Program-made: the position numbers and the translations under genes
In this document: positions 1-7,772 of the stretch, one piece after another
How the letters are laid out: each line of letters opens with the position of its first letter
Position numbering within the stretch: the stretch's first letter is position 1
Notes under the pieces: generated by a model
Seen by the model: the letters and a program-made list of their open reading frames with translations, nothing else
Told to the model about the DNA's origin: nothing
Databases searched by the model: none
NCBI RefSeq assembly: GCF_965243865.1
Contig: NZ_OZ251603.1
Span: forward strand, 248,001 to 312,000
DNA: 64,000 nucleotides
Source: Hyphomicrobium_A sp965243865
GTDB lineage: Bacteria; Pseudomonadota; Alphaproteobacteria; Rhizobiales; Hyphomicrobiaceae
Direction of reading: 5' to 3'

Positions 1-83
1 TGTTGACCAAGGCCGCCATCGCCGCGCTCGAAGAGCGTTTCGCGGGCGCAACCAACGGCGCTGGCGCCGGGGAGAGCAACTGA
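1..83 (+). CDS. rplD: 50S ribosomal protein L4, C-terminal end (partial)
   Basis: Only the last 26 codons lie in the window. The frame ending in TGA at 81-83 reads LTKAAIAALEERFAGA followed by a Gly/Ala/Asn-rich tail, which fits the C-terminal helix of L4 (leucine, then an E-R basic helix). The stop overlaps the rplW ATG by one base (TGATG), as expected for rplD-rplW in the S10 operon. The body of the gene lies upstream of the window. Confidence 0.85.
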   Translation, partial: LTKAAIAALEERFAGATNGAGAGESN

Positions 84-376
84 TGAAGAAGCGTACCGCT
101 TACGACGTCATCGTCTCTCCGGTCATCACCGAAAAGTCGACGCTCGTCTCGGAAGCTAACCAGGTGATCTTCAACGTCGCCCCCAAGGCGACCAAGAAGG
201 AGATCAAAGAGGCCATCGAGACTCTGTTCAAGGTCAAGGTGAAGGCTGTCAACACGCTCGTCCGCAAGGGCAAGCTGAAGACTTTCAAGGGCCACCGCGC
301 GCTGCAGAGCGACGCGAAAAAGGCGATCGTGACCCTTGTCGAAGGCCAGCACATCGACATCGCAACGGGCCTCTAA
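83..376 (+). CDS. rplW: 50S ribosomal protein L23
   Basis: 97 residues, the normal bacterial length. L23 binds domain III of 23S rRNA at the peptide exit tunnel and docks trigger factor and SRP. The signature VIxSPVITEKST is at residues 9-20, followed by the basic stretch VKAVNTLVRKGKLKTFKGHR. Its start codon overlaps the rplD stop, so translation is probably coupled. The order L4-L23-L2 is the standard S10 operon order. Confidence 0.97.
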   Translation: MKKRTAYDVIVSPVITEKSTLVSEANQVIFNVAPKATKKEIKEAIETLFKVKVKAVNTLVRKGKLKTFKGHRALQSDAKKAIVTLVEGQHIDIATGL

Positions 377-400
377 GGATACGGACCCGAGGAAACGACC

Positions 401-1228
401 ATGGCACTGAAGACATTCCGTCCGACTTCTCCCGGCCTGCGCCATCTGGTGCTGGTCGACCGTTCGCAGCTCTGGAAGGGCGCGCCGGTAAAGATGTTGG
501 TCGAAGGCAAATCCAAGTCGGGTGGCCGCAACAACGACGGGCGCATCACCACGCGTCACATCGGCGGTGGACACAAGCAGTCCTATCGTCTCGTCGACTT
601 CCGCCGCCGCCGCTTCGATACGCCGGCCAAGGTCGAGCGCATTGAGTACGATCCCAACCGCACGGCCTTTATCGCCCTGATCAAGTATCAGGACGGCAAG
701 CTGTCCTACATCCTGGCTCCGCAGCGCCTCGCTGTCGGCGATCAGGTTGTCGCCGGCGAAAAGGTCGACGTGAAGCCCGGCAACGCTATGCCGCTGGCCT
801 CCATGCCGATCGGCACCATCGTTCACAACGTCGAGCTGAAGCCCGGCCGCGGCGGCCAGATTGCCCGCTCCGCTGGTTCCTTCGTTCAGCTCGTCGGCCG
901 CGACAGTGGCTGGGCCGTTCTGAAGCTCAACTCTGGCGAGACGCGTCGCGTCCGCGCCGAGTGCATGGCCACCATCGGCGCCGTCTCGAACCCCGACCAC
1001 TCCAACGAGGTCACCGGCAAGGCTGGCCGCACGCGCTGGAAGGGTCGCCGTCCGACGGTCCGCTCGATCACCATGAACCCGATCGATCACCCGAACGGCG
1101 GTCGTACCAACGGTGGTAAGCACTGGGCCACGCCCTGGGGCAAGCCGACCAAGGGTTACAAGACCCGCAAGAACAAGGCGACCGACAAGTACATCATCCG
1201 CGGCCGTCAGGCGAAGAAGAAGAAGTAA
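401..1228 (+). CDS. rplB: 50S ribosomal protein L2
   Basis: 275 residues, full length. L2 is a primary 23S rRNA binder near the peptidyl-transferase centre and helps subunit association. The N-terminal MALKTFRPTSPGLRH, the RNA-binding region SGGRNNDGRITTRHIGGGHK near residue 40, and the C-terminal MNPIDHPNGGR block with the family's conserved histidine are all present. A GAGGAAAC ribosome-binding site precedes the ATG. It sits 24 bp after rplW in the S10 operon. Confidence 0.98.
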   Translation: MALKTFRPTSPGLRHLVLVDRSQLWKGAPVKMLVEGKSKSGGRNNDGRITTRHIGGGHKQSYRLVDFRRRRFDTPAKVERIEYDPNRTAFIALIKYQDGKLSYILAPQRLAVGDQVVAGEKVDVKPGNAMPLASMPIGTIVHNVELKPGRGGQIARSAGSFVQLVGRDSGWAVLKLNSGETRRVRAECMATIGAVSNPDHSNEVTGKAGRTRWKGRRPTVRSITMNPIDHPNGGRTNGGKHWATPWGKPTKGYKTRKNKATDKYIIRGRQAKKKK

Positions 1229-1252
1229 CCGGCGGCGACGAGGAGACACGTT

Positions 1253-1534
1253 ATGTCACGTTCAATTTGGAAAGGCCCGTTCGTCGACGGCTATCTTCTC
1301 AAGAAGGCTGAGAAGGTGCGCACGTCTGGACGCAACGAGATCATCAAGATCTGGAGCCGCCGTTCGACGATCCTGCCGCACTTTGTCGGCCTGACGTTCG
1401 GCGTTCACAATGGACACAAGCACGTCCCGGTCGCTGTGACCGAGGACATGATCGGCCACAAGTTTGGCGAGTTCGCCCCGACGCGTTCGTTCCCCGGACA
1501 CGGCGGCGACAAGAAAGCCACCAAGGGCAGATAA
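1253..1534 (+). CDS. rpsS: 30S ribosomal protein S19
   Basis: 93 residues, normal length. S19 sits in the head of the 30S subunit with S13 and contacts the A-site tRNA region. MSRSIWKGPFVDGYLLKKAE at the start and the GHKFGEFAPTRSFPGHGG block near the end are diagnostic. A GAGGAGAC motif just upstream is a good ribosome-binding site. Neighbours L2 and L22 follow the canonical order. Confidence 0.97.
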   Translation: MSRSIWKGPFVDGYLLKKAEKVRTSGRNEIIKIWSRRSTILPHFVGLTFGVHNGHKHVPVAVTEDMIGHKFGEFAPTRSFPGHGGDKKATKGR

Positions 1535-1552
1535 GAGCTGAGGCGAACGTAA

Positions 1553-2011
1553 ATGGGCAAGCCGAAACACGAGCGCAGGCTCTCCGAAGCTGAGGCACAG
1601 GCTGTGGCCAGGAACTTGCGCGTCTCTCCGCGCAAGCTGAACCTGGTTGCCGGTCTTATCCGCGGCAAGAAGGTCGACACGGCGCTGGCCGATCTCGAAT
1701 TCTCGCGCAAGCGCATCGCGCAGGACGTCAAGAAGTGCGTCATGTCTGCGGTGGCCAACGCTGAGAACAATCACGGGCTGGACGTCAACGATCTGGTCGT
1801 CTCCGAGGCCTTCGTCGGCAAGAACCTGGTCATGAAGCGCTTCGCAGCGCGTGGCCGCGGCCGTGCCAGCTCGATCGAGAAGCCGTTCGCACAGCTCACC
1901 GTCATCGTCCGCCAGAAGGCGGAAGAGGAAGCCGAGGCGGGCGCGAAGAAATCTAAGGGTAAGTCCGCCAAGGGCGGCAAGGCGACTTCGGCCGCCAAGG
2001 AGACTGCATAA
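1553..2011 (+). CDS. rplV: 50S ribosomal protein L22 with a long C-terminal tail
   Basis: L22 lines the peptide exit tunnel with its long beta hairpin. The core (residues about 15-125) is standard: the VSPRKLNLVAGLIRGKKVDTAL block and the hairpin containing FAARGRGRASSIEKPFAQLT. At 152 residues it exceeds the usual 110-120 because of a C-terminal tail of about 30 residues rich in Ala, Lys, Glu and Gly (from KAEEEAEAGAKKSKGK on). Lys-rich extensions recur on L5 and L15 here. The stop overlaps the rpsC start (TAATG). Confidence 0.96.
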   Translation: MGKPKHERRLSEAEAQAVARNLRVSPRKLNLVAGLIRGKKVDTALADLEFSRKRIAQDVKKCVMSAVANAENNHGLDVNDLVVSEAFVGKNLVMKRFAARGRGRASSIEKPFAQLTVIVRQKAEEEAEAGAKKSKGKSAKGGKATSAAKETA

Positions 2012-2820
2012 TGGGTCAGAAGGTCAATCCGGTCGGCTTGCGCGTCGGCGTCAACCGCACCTGGGACAGCCGTTGGTTCGCTGGCCGTGGTGAGTACGGA
2101 CGCCTGCTGCACGAAGACATGCGCATGCGCGAGCACATCCTGAAGCAGCGCCGCCAGGCCGGCATTGCCAAGGTGGTGATCGAGCGTCCGCACAAGAAGT
2201 GCCGCGTGACCGTTCACACTGCACGCCCCGGCGTTCTCATCGGCAAGAAGGGCGCCGACATCGAGAAGCTGCGCAGCGAGCTTGCCCGCTTCACCGATAG
2301 CGAGGTGCACCTCAACATCGTCGAGATCCGCAAGCCGGAAATCGACGCCACGCTGGTCGCCGAAACGATCGCTCAGCAGCTCGAGCGCCGCGTCGCTTTC
2401 CGCCGCGCCATGAAGCGCGCGGTGCAGTCGGCTCTGCGTCTCGGTGCACTCGGCATTCGTATCAACGTCGCCGGCCGTCTCGGTGGTGCTGAAATCGCCC
2501 GCACCGAGTGGTACCGCGAGGGCCGCGTGCCGCTGCATACGCTGCGCGCCGACATCGACTTCGGCTACGGTGTTGCCCGTACCGCGTACGGCATCATCGG
2601 CATCAAGGTTTGGATCTTCAAAGGCGAGATCATGGAGCATGACCCCATGGCCTCGGAGAAGAAGAACACCGAGCTGCAGGAGAGCGGTGGCGGCGGACGC
2701 CCGCGCCGTGAAGACCGTGGTGACCGCGGGGATCGTGGCGACCGCCGCGACCGTCGCGGACCTCCTCCCGCTCCGGCCGCTGAGGCCACGAGCGGTGGTG
2801 AAGGCGCAGAGAAGGCATGA
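2011..2820 (+). CDS. rpsC: 30S ribosomal protein S3 with an Arg-Gly-Asp-rich tail
   Basis: S3 sits at the mRNA entry channel and contributes to helicase activity. The N-terminal MGQKVNPVGLRVGVNRTW and the KH domain with its GxxG loop (VLIGKKGADIEKLR, residues about 75-90) are intact. The C-terminal domain carries the family motif IARTEWYREGRVPLHTLRADIDFG. From about residue 230 the protein continues as a low-complexity tail of repeated R-G-D units and then Pro/Ala, making 269 residues against about 230 in many bacteria. The start overlaps the rplV stop by one base. Confidence 0.97.
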   Translation: MGQKVNPVGLRVGVNRTWDSRWFAGRGEYGRLLHEDMRMREHILKQRRQAGIAKVVIERPHKKCRVTVHTARPGVLIGKKGADIEKLRSELARFTDSEVHLNIVEIRKPEIDATLVAETIAQQLERRVAFRRAMKRAVQSALRLGALGIRINVAGRLGGAEIARTEWYREGRVPLHTLRADIDFGYGVARTAYGIIGIKVWIFKGEIMEHDPMASEKKNTELQESGGGGRPRREDRGDRGDRGDRRDRRGPPPAPAAEATSGGEGAEKA

Positions 2821-2855
2821 AGCAGCGTCTCGCACGCTGACAAGGACAGACAGTT

Positions 2856-3266
2856 ATGCTGCAGCCCAAAAAGACGAAATTCCGTAAGACCTTTAAGGGT
2901 CGCATCCACGGCGAAGCCAAGGGTGGCACGGCGCTCAACTTCGGCTCGCATGGTCTCAAGGCCGTTGAGCCCGAGCGCGTCACTGCCCGGCAGATCGAGG
3001 CCGCCCGTCGCGCCATCACGCGTCACATGAAGCGTGCTGGCCGCGTCTGGATCCGCATCTTCCCGGATGTTCCGGTGACGAAGAAGCCGGCCGAAGTTCG
3101 CATGGGGTCCGGCAAGGGCTCGATCGAATACTGGTGCGCGCGCGTCAAGCCGGGCCGCATCATGTTCGAGCTCGATGGCGTGCCCGACCAGATTGCACGT
3201 GAGGCACTCGTGCTTGGCGCTGCCAAGCTGCCGATCAAGACGCGTATCGTGACGCGCGTCGGCTAA
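2856..3266 (+). CDS. rplP: 50S ribosomal protein L16
   Basis: 136 residues, normal length. L16 positions the A-site tRNA and helps organise the peptidyl-transferase centre. It begins MLQPKKTKFRKTFKGRIHG and carries the conserved TARQIEAARRAITRHMKRAGRVWIR-type helix and the GSGKGSIEYWCARVKPG block. The arginine that YcfD/MINA-type oxygenases hydroxylate in some bacteria falls in the conserved MGSGKG neighbourhood; no such oxygenase is in the window. It lies between S3 and L29, as in the S10 operon. Confidence 0.97.
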   Translation: MLQPKKTKFRKTFKGRIHGEAKGGTALNFGSHGLKAVEPERVTARQIEAARRAITRHMKRAGRVWIRIFPDVPVTKKPAEVRMGSGKGSIEYWCARVKPGRIMFELDGVPDQIAREALVLGAAKLPIKTRIVTRVG

Positions 3267-3290
3267 AGACAGGACGAAGGATTTAAGGCG

Positions 3291-3503
3291 ATGAGCGCGG
3301 AAGCGTTTCGGGATTTGACCCTCGATCAGCTCGACGATCAGCTGCAGAAGCTCAAGAAGGAGCAGTTCAACCTGCGCTTTCAGCGGGCGTCCGGCCAGCT
3401 TGAGAACACCTCGCGCGTGCGCACCGTGCGCCGTGACATCGCCCGCTTGCTGACCATTGCGCGCCAGAAGCGCGCCGGCGGCACCAAGAGCGCCAAGGAG
3501 TAA
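3291..3503 (+). CDS. rpmC: 50S ribosomal protein L29
   Basis: 70 residues, normal length: two antiparallel helices near the exit tunnel that contribute to the trigger-factor dock. Recognisable parts are the helix DLTLDQLDDQLQKLKKEQFNLRFQ and the motif ASGQLENTSRVRTVRRDIARLLT. It sits between L16 and S17, only 5 bp before rpsQ. Confidence 0.96.
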   Translation: MSAEAFRDLTLDQLDDQLQKLKKEQFNLRFQRASGQLENTSRVRTVRRDIARLLTIARQKRAGGTKSAKE

Positions 3504-3508
3504 TTACG

Positions 3509-3745
3509 ATGCCGAAACGCGTGCTGCAGGGCGTGGTCGTCTCCGACAAGAACGACAAGACGGTGGTAGTCGAGGTCGAACGCCGCTACACCCACCCGCT
3601 GTTCAAGAAGACCGTGCGTCGCACGAAAAAGTATCACGCTCATGACGAAGCGAACGCCTTCAAGGTTGGCGACCGCGTCGAAATCGTTGAGAGCGCGCCG
3701 ATCTCGAAGAACAAGCGTTGGGTCGTTCTGACCGACGCTGGCTGA
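3509..3745 (+). CDS. rpsQ: 30S ribosomal protein S17
   Basis: 78 residues, an OB-fold primary 16S rRNA binder. It begins MPKRVLQGVVVSDKNDKTVVVEVERR and contains YTHPLFKKTVRRTKKYHAHDE and VGDRVEIVESAPISKNKRW, the S17 signature. It ends the S10 part of the cluster. A 71-bp spacer with two small GC-rich inverted repeats separates it from rplN. Confidence 0.97.
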   Translation: MPKRVLQGVVVSDKNDKTVVVEVERRYTHPLFKKTVRRTKKYHAHDEANAFKVGDRVEIVESAPISKNKRWVVLTDAG

Positions 3746-3751
3746 TGAATT

Positions 3752-3795
3752 TGGGCGATAAGCCCGCTTAAAGATGAGGCGCCGCCCGCGGGCGG
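3752..3795 (+). other. Inverted repeats in the S10/spc operon junction
   Basis: The spacer between rpsQ and rplN holds a short GGGC/GCCC hairpin (3752-3764) and a perfect 14-base palindrome CCGCCCGCGGGCGG (3782-3795). There is no T-tract, so a terminator is unlikely. The site is where the S10 and spc operons meet in enterobacteria and may be an RNA processing or pause site. Function is inferred. Confidence 0.35.
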
Positions 3796-3816
3796 TAGTT
3801 GGAAAGGGAAGACGCG

Positions 3817-4185
3817 ATGATCCAGATGGAGACCAATCTCGACGTCGCTGACAATTCGGGCGCGCGCCGCGTTCAGTGCATCAAAGTACTGGGTGGCTCG
3901 AAGCGCAAGTACGCGACTGTTGGCGACATCATCGTCGTCTCGGTCAAGGAAGCCATTCCGAAGGGTCGCGTTAAGAAGGGCCAGGTGATGAAGGCCGTCG
4001 TCGTGCGCACCGCCAAAGGCGTGCGTCGTCCGGACGGCTCGCTGATCCGCTTCGACCGCAACGCCGCCGTGCTGATCAACGCACAGGGCGAGCCGGTCGG
4101 CACTCGTATCTTCGGGCCGGTCACCCGCGAGCTGCGCTCGAAAAACCACATGAAGATCGTTTCGCTCGCGCCGGAGGTGCTGTAA
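3817..4185 (+). CDS. rplN: 50S ribosomal protein L14
   Basis: 122 residues from this ATG, exactly the family length. An in-frame upstream start (3799) would add MEREDA, which L14 proteins lack, and a GGAAAGGGAAG ribosome-binding site sits just before the chosen ATG. MIQMETNLDVADNSGARRVQCIKVLGGSKRKYA is the conserved N-terminus (read in two halves here) and LRSKNHMKIVSLAPEVL the C-terminus. L14 binds 23S rRNA and is the docking site of the silencing factor RsfS. Its stop overlaps the rplX start (TAATG). Confidence 0.97.
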   Translation: MIQMETNLDVADNSGARRVQCIKVLGGSKRKYATVGDIIVVSVKEAIPKGRVKKGQVMKAVVVRTAKGVRRPDGSLIRFDRNAAVLINAQGEPVGTRIFGPVTRELRSKNHMKIVSLAPEVL

Positions 4186-4511
4186 TGGCCTCGTTGAAAA
4201 TCAAGAAAGGCGATCACGTGATCGTCATCGCCGGCCGCGACAAGGGCAAGCACGGCGAAGTCGTTGAGATGCTCCCCAAGGAGCAGCGGGCGGTCGTCCG
4301 TGGCGTCAACGTAGTTCGTCGTCACCAGCGCCAGACTGCCCAGCAGGAAGGCGGCATCATTTCCAAGGAAGCGCCGATCCACATTTCCAATCTGGCGCTC
4401 GAGGATCCCAAGGACGGCAAGCCGACCCGCATCGGTTTCAAGTTCCTTGACGACGGCAAGAAGGTTCGCTTCGCCAAGCGTTCGGGCGAAGTCATTCCGG
4501 AGAGACACTAA
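4185..4511 (+). CDS. rplX: 50S ribosomal protein L24
   Basis: 108 residues, normal length. L24 is one of the two assembly initiators of the 50S subunit. The KOW motif KKGDHVIVIAGRDKGKHGEV (residues 7-26) and the GVNVVRRHQR block followed by GGIISKEAPIHISNLAL are diagnostic. It is coupled to rplN by a one-base stop/start overlap and followed after 3 bp by rplE. Confidence 0.97.
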   Translation: MASLKIKKGDHVIVIAGRDKGKHGEVVEMLPKEQRAVVRGVNVVRRHQRQTAQQEGGIISKEAPIHISNLALEDPKDGKPTRIGFKFLDDGKKVRFAKRSGEVIPERH

Positions 4512-4514
4512 GTC

Positions 4515-5192
4515 ATGGCTGAGAAAGACAAACCGGCAAAGGGTCAAGGTGCCCCCAAGGGTGGCGCGCCGGCCAAGGCCGCAAAGGTAGGCAAGAAGGC
4601 CGCAGCTTCCAAGGAGCCGCGCGCTCCTGCTGCGCCGCGTCCTGCCGACTACAGGCCGCGCATGAAGTCTCACTACGAGAAGGTCGTGCGCGACGCCCTG
4701 CAAGAGAAGTTCAAGTACGCGAACGTCATGCAGGTGCCGAAGATCGAGAAGATCGTTCTCAACATGGGCGTTGGCGAAGCCGTCAACGACCGCAAGAAGG
4801 TTGATAGCGCAGCGGGCGACCTCGCCCTGATCTCCGGTCAGCGCCCTGTGCAGACGCGCTCACGCAAGGCCATCGCAACCTACAAGTTGCGCGAAGGCAT
4901 GCCGATCGGCGCCAAGGTGACGCTGCGCGGCGACCGCATGTACGAGTTCCTTGATCGCTTGGTCACCATCGCGCTGCCGCGCGTGAAGGACTTCCGCGGT
5001 CTGAACCCGAAGAGCTTCGATGGTCGCGGCAACTATGCCTGCGGTCTGAAGGAGCACATCGTGTTCCCCGAGATCGACTACGACAAGGTTGACCAGATCT
5101 GGGGTATGGACATCATCGTTTGCACGTCGGCAACCAACGACGACGAGGCTCGCGAGCTCCTTCGCGGCTTCAACTTCCCGTTTCGCAGCTAG
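4515..5192 (+). CDS. rplE: 50S ribosomal protein L5 with a basic N-terminal extension
   Basis: L5 forms the 5S RNP with L18 and bridges to S13. From residue 50 (an internal ATG at 4662) the protein is a standard L5 of 176 residues: MKSHYEKVVRDALQEKF, then VPKIEKIVLNMGVGEA, RSRKAIATYKLREGMPIG and the GMDIIVCTSATNDDEARELL end. Ahead of it lie 49 residues rich in Lys, Ala, Pro and Gly. A GGAGAG site 7-10 bases before the ATG at 4515 and tight spacing to rplX support the longer form; translation from 4662 is the alternative. Confidence 0.93.
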   Translation: MAEKDKPAKGQGAPKGGAPAKAAKVGKKAAASKEPRAPAAPRPADYRPRMKSHYEKVVRDALQEKFKYANVMQVPKIEKIVLNMGVGEAVNDRKKVDSAAGDLALISGQRPVQTRSRKAIATYKLREGMPIGAKVTLRGDRMYEFLDRLVTIALPRVKDFRGLNPKSFDGRGNYACGLKEHIVFPEIDYDKVDQIWGMDIIVCTSATNDDEARELLRGFNFPFRS

Positions 5193-5233
5193 AGGACCTC
5201 GGGCTGACCCGAAAGGCCTTTGGAGGAATTTAA

Positions 5234-5539
5234 ATGGCTAAGACGAGCTCGGTAGAAAAGAACAACAGGCGCCGCCGCCTGTCGGCCCAGAAGGCCGAGA
5301 AGCGCAAGCGCCTCAAGGCGATTGCGAACGACCTCAAGCGTCCCGCTGAGGAGCGCTTCGCTGCGCGCATCAAGCTCGCCGAGATGCCGCGCAACTCATC
5401 GCCCACGCGCATTCGCAACCGGTGCGAACTCACCGGCCGTGCGCGCGGCTACTACCGCAAGCTCAGGATGTGCCGCAACCAGCTGCGCGACCTGGCGAGC
5501 CAGGGCCTGATCCCCGGCATGGTCAAGTCGAGCTGGTAA
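5234..5539 (+). CDS. rpsN: 30S ribosomal protein S14 (zinc-independent type)
   Basis: 101 residues, the long C-minus form without the CxxC zinc ribbon of the short S14. MAKTSSVEKNNRRRRL starts the protein, and SPTRIRNRCELTGRARGYYRK and LRDLASQGLIPGMVKSSW are the conserved C-terminal blocks. The sequence TTTGGAGGAATTT upstream is a strong ribosome-binding site. Position between L5 and S8 is canonical. Confidence 0.97.
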   Translation: MAKTSSVEKNNRRRRLSAQKAEKRKRLKAIANDLKRPAEERFAARIKLAEMPRNSSPTRIRNRCELTGRARGYYRKLRMCRNQLRDLASQGLIPGMVKSSW

Positions 5540-5555
5540 GCGGGAGGACTGCACA

Positions 5556-5954
5556 ATGTCGATCAACGATCCTCTGGGCGATATGCTCACACGCATCCGC
5601 AATGCGCAGATGCGTCGCCGCCCGAAAGTCGTGACCCCGGCTTCCAACATCCGCGCGCGCGTCCTCGACGTGCTCGAAGAGGAAGGCTATATCCGCGGCT
5701 ACTCGCGCGTTGAGCAGAAGGGTGCTCTGCCGGTCTTCGAGATCGAGCTGAAGTACTACAACGGCCAACCCGCTATCCGCGAGATCCAGCGCGTTTCGAC
5801 GCCGGGCCGCCGCGTCTATTCGCCGGTGCGCGACATCCCGACTGTCGCCAACGGCCTCGGCGTTGCGATCCTCTCCACGCCCAAGGGCGTGATGTCGGAC
5901 TCGAAAGCGCGCGAAGAGAACGTCGGTGGCGAGGTTCTCTGCAGCATCTTCTAA
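5556..5954 (+). CDS. rpsH: 30S ribosomal protein S8
   Basis: 132 residues, normal length. S8 is a primary 16S rRNA binder and, in enterobacteria, the translational repressor of the spc operon. It begins MSINDPLGDMLTRIRNAQMRR and ends with the family block STPKGVMSDSKAREENVGGEVLCSIF. Whether S8 feedback operates here cannot be read from the sequence. Confidence 0.97.
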   Translation: MSINDPLGDMLTRIRNAQMRRRPKVVTPASNIRARVLDVLEEEGYIRGYSRVEQKGALPVFEIELKYYNGQPAIREIQRVSTPGRRVYSPVRDIPTVANGLGVAILSTPKGVMSDSKAREENVGGEVLCSIF

Positions 5955-5960
5955 TCCGCG

Positions 5961-5977
5961 GCCCGCTGTGAGCGGGC
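5961..5977 (+). other. Hairpin in the rpsH-rplF spacer
   Basis: GCCCGCT-GTG-AGCGGGC forms a perfect 7-bp stem with a three-base loop, 6 bases after the rpsH stop. No T-run follows, so it is more likely a pause, stability or processing element than a terminator. Confidence 0.4.
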
Positions 5978-6001
5978 GCGCTTCAAGGCTTTGGAACGAC
6001 A

Positions 6002-6544
6002 ATGTCACGTATCGGCAAAAAACCAGTCCCGGTCCCGTCCAATGTGACGGCGACTGTCAATGGTCGAGAGGTCAAGGTCAAAGGGCCCAAGGGCGAGCTC
6101 GCCTTTACGGTTCCAGACCAGATCAAGGTCGAAAAGACCGACGCCGGCATCGAGGTGACGCCGACCGACGAGACGAAGCTCGCACGCTCCATGTGGGGCA
6201 TGTCGCGCACGATGATCTCCAACTTGATCGGTGGCGTGACCAACGGTTACTCGCGCACCCTGGAAATCCAGGGCGTCGGTTTCCGCGCCGCGATGAAGGG
6301 CAAGGATCAGCTGCAGCTCAACATCGGCTTCAGCCACGATGTCGTCCACCAGATCCCCTCAGGCGTGGAAGTGAAGGTTTCCGGCGCCAAGCAGGAAATC
6401 ATCACGGTGTCCGGCATCGACCGCCAGCTCGTCGGCCAGGTGGCAGCCAACATCCGCGCTTCTCGCCCGCCCGAGCCCTACCAGGGCAAGGGTATTCGCT
6501 ACCAGGGCGAATATATCTTCCGCAAGGAAGGCAAGAAGAAATAA
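6002..6544 (+). CDS. rplF: 50S ribosomal protein L6
   Basis: 180 residues, normal length. L6 lies at the factor-binding site beside the sarcin-ricin loop. It begins MSRIGKKPVPVPSNV; the two L6 repeats are visible, and the family C-terminal signature RPPEPYQGKGIRYQGEYIFRKEGKKK (in parts) is intact. It lies in spc operon order between S8 and L18. Confidence 0.97.
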   Translation: MSRIGKKPVPVPSNVTATVNGREVKVKGPKGELAFTVPDQIKVEKTDAGIEVTPTDETKLARSMWGMSRTMISNLIGGVTNGYSRTLEIQGVGFRAAMKGKDQLQLNIGFSHDVVHQIPSGVEVKVSGAKQEIITVSGIDRQLVGQVAANIRASRPPEPYQGKGIRYQGEYIFRKEGKKK

Positions 6545-6556
6545 GGACGCCAGGCT

Positions 6557-6919
6557 ATGAACGCGCTCACGAAACTCTTTGATCGGCGCAAGTCCCGCGT
6601 CCGTCGCACGCTCAAGGCGAATTCGACGGGACGCCCGCGCTTGTCGGTGCATCGTTCCTCGAAGAACATCTATGTCCAGGTCATCGATGATGCCCAGGGC
6701 AAGACGCTCGCCGCCGCATCGACGCTTGAGAAGGATCTCAAGTCGTCGCTGAAGACCGGCGCCGACAAGGCGGCTGCGGCTGCCGTTGGTAAGCTCATTG
6801 CCGAGCGCGCCATCAAGGCCGGCGTCAAGGACGTCGTCTTCGATCGCGGCGGCTTCATCTATCATGGCCGCGTGAAAGCGCTGGCCGACGCCGCACGTGA
6901 AGGCGGCCTGAACTTCTAA
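6557..6919 (+). CDS. rplR: 50S ribosomal protein L18
   Basis: 120 residues, normal length. L18 binds 5S rRNA and delivers it to the 50S subunit with L5. RRKSRVRRTLKANSTGRPRLSVHRSSKNIYVQVIDD (N-terminal half, in parts) and the C-terminal FDRGGFIYHGRVKALADAAREGGLNF region are diagnostic. It starts 12 bp after rplF. Confidence 0.97.
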   Translation: MNALTKLFDRRKSRVRRTLKANSTGRPRLSVHRSSKNIYVQVIDDAQGKTLAAASTLEKDLKSSLKTGADKAAAAAVGKLIAERAIKAGVKDVVFDRGGFIYHGRVKALADAAREGGLNF

Positions 6920-6936
6920 GCGAAGAGGATTGCATC

Positions 6937-7515
6937 GTGGCACGTGCCCCAGGAAGAGACCGCGGCGGTCGCGATCGCGAAGAGCGCGATAGCGAGTTCA
7001 CCGAGAAGCTCGTTCACATCAACCGCGTCGCCAAGGTCGTGAAGGGCGGTAAGCGTTTCGGCTTCGCCGCGCTCGTGGTCGTGGGCGACCTCAAGGGTCG
7101 CGTCGGCTTCGGTCATGGCAAGGCCCGCGAGGTGCCGGAAGCCATCCGCAAGGCCACCGAGGCCGCGAAGCGTTCGCTGCTGCGCGTGCCGCTGCGCGAT
7201 GCTCGCACGCTGCATCACGACAGCGAGGGCCGTCACGGCTCTGGTAAGGTCGTGGTTCGCTCGGCCCCGGCCGGTACCGGTATCATCGCCGGTGGTGCTA
7301 TGCGCGCCGTGTTCGAGATGCTTGGCGTGCACGACGTCGTCGCCAAGTCGCTCGGCTCGACCAACCCCTACAACGTGGTGCGTGCAACTTTTGATGCCCT
7401 GAAGCATCAGGAGAACCCGCGTGCCGTTGCCGCCCGTCGCAACAAGAAGGTGAGCGAGATCGTCTCGCGCCGCCGTGACGGATCGGCTGCTGGCGAGGCC
7501 GCCGCCGAGGCGTAA
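6937..7515 (+). CDS. rpsE: 30S ribosomal protein S5
   Basis: 192 residues with a GTG start preceded by GAAGAGGA. S5 sits at the mRNA entry tunnel and affects fidelity. After an Arg/Gly/Asp-rich leader of about 18 residues comes the S5 domain (FTEKLVHINRVAKVVKGGKR) and the KVVVRSAPAGTGIIAGGAMRAVFE block in the C-terminal domain. The N-terminal leader and a short Ala-rich tail make it longer than the E. coli protein (167 residues). Confidence 0.97.
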   Translation: MARAPGRDRGGRDREERDSEFTEKLVHINRVAKVVKGGKRFGFAALVVVGDLKGRVGFGHGKAREVPEAIRKATEAAKRSLLRVPLRDARTLHHDSEGRHGSGKVVVRSAPAGTGIIAGGAMRAVFEMLGVHDVVAKSLGSTNPYNVVRATFDALKHQENPRAVAARRNKKVSEIVSRRRDGSAAGEAAAEA

Positions 7516-7550
7516 AGCTTCACGCGCGGCATACGCAAGGAACGAGAGCC

Positions 7551-7757
7551 ATGGCTAAGAAGACCATCACCGTCGAGCAGATCGCTAGCGCCAACCGTCG
7601 CCCGGAAATCCAGACGCAGACGCTGCGCGGCCTCGGCCTCGACAAGCTGCACCGTCGGCGCGAGCTGGAGGACACTCCGGCAATCCGCGGCATGATCAAC
7701 AAGGTTCCGCATCTCGTGCGCATCATCGAAGATGCGCCGGCGGGCAAGAAATCCTGA
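7551..7757 (+). CDS. rpmD: 50S ribosomal protein L30
   Basis: 68 residues. A single ferredoxin-like domain on the 50S surface. The block RRPEIQTQTLRGLGLDKLHRRRELEDTPAIRGMINKVPHLVRI (in parts) is the L30 signature. It lies between S5 and L15 as in other proteobacterial spc operons and ends 15 bp before rplO. Confidence 0.96.
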   Translation: MAKKTITVEQIASANRRPEIQTQTLRGLGLDKLHRRRELEDTPAIRGMINKVPHLVRIIEDAPAGKKS

Positions 7758-7772
7758 AGGAGCTAGGGTCCG

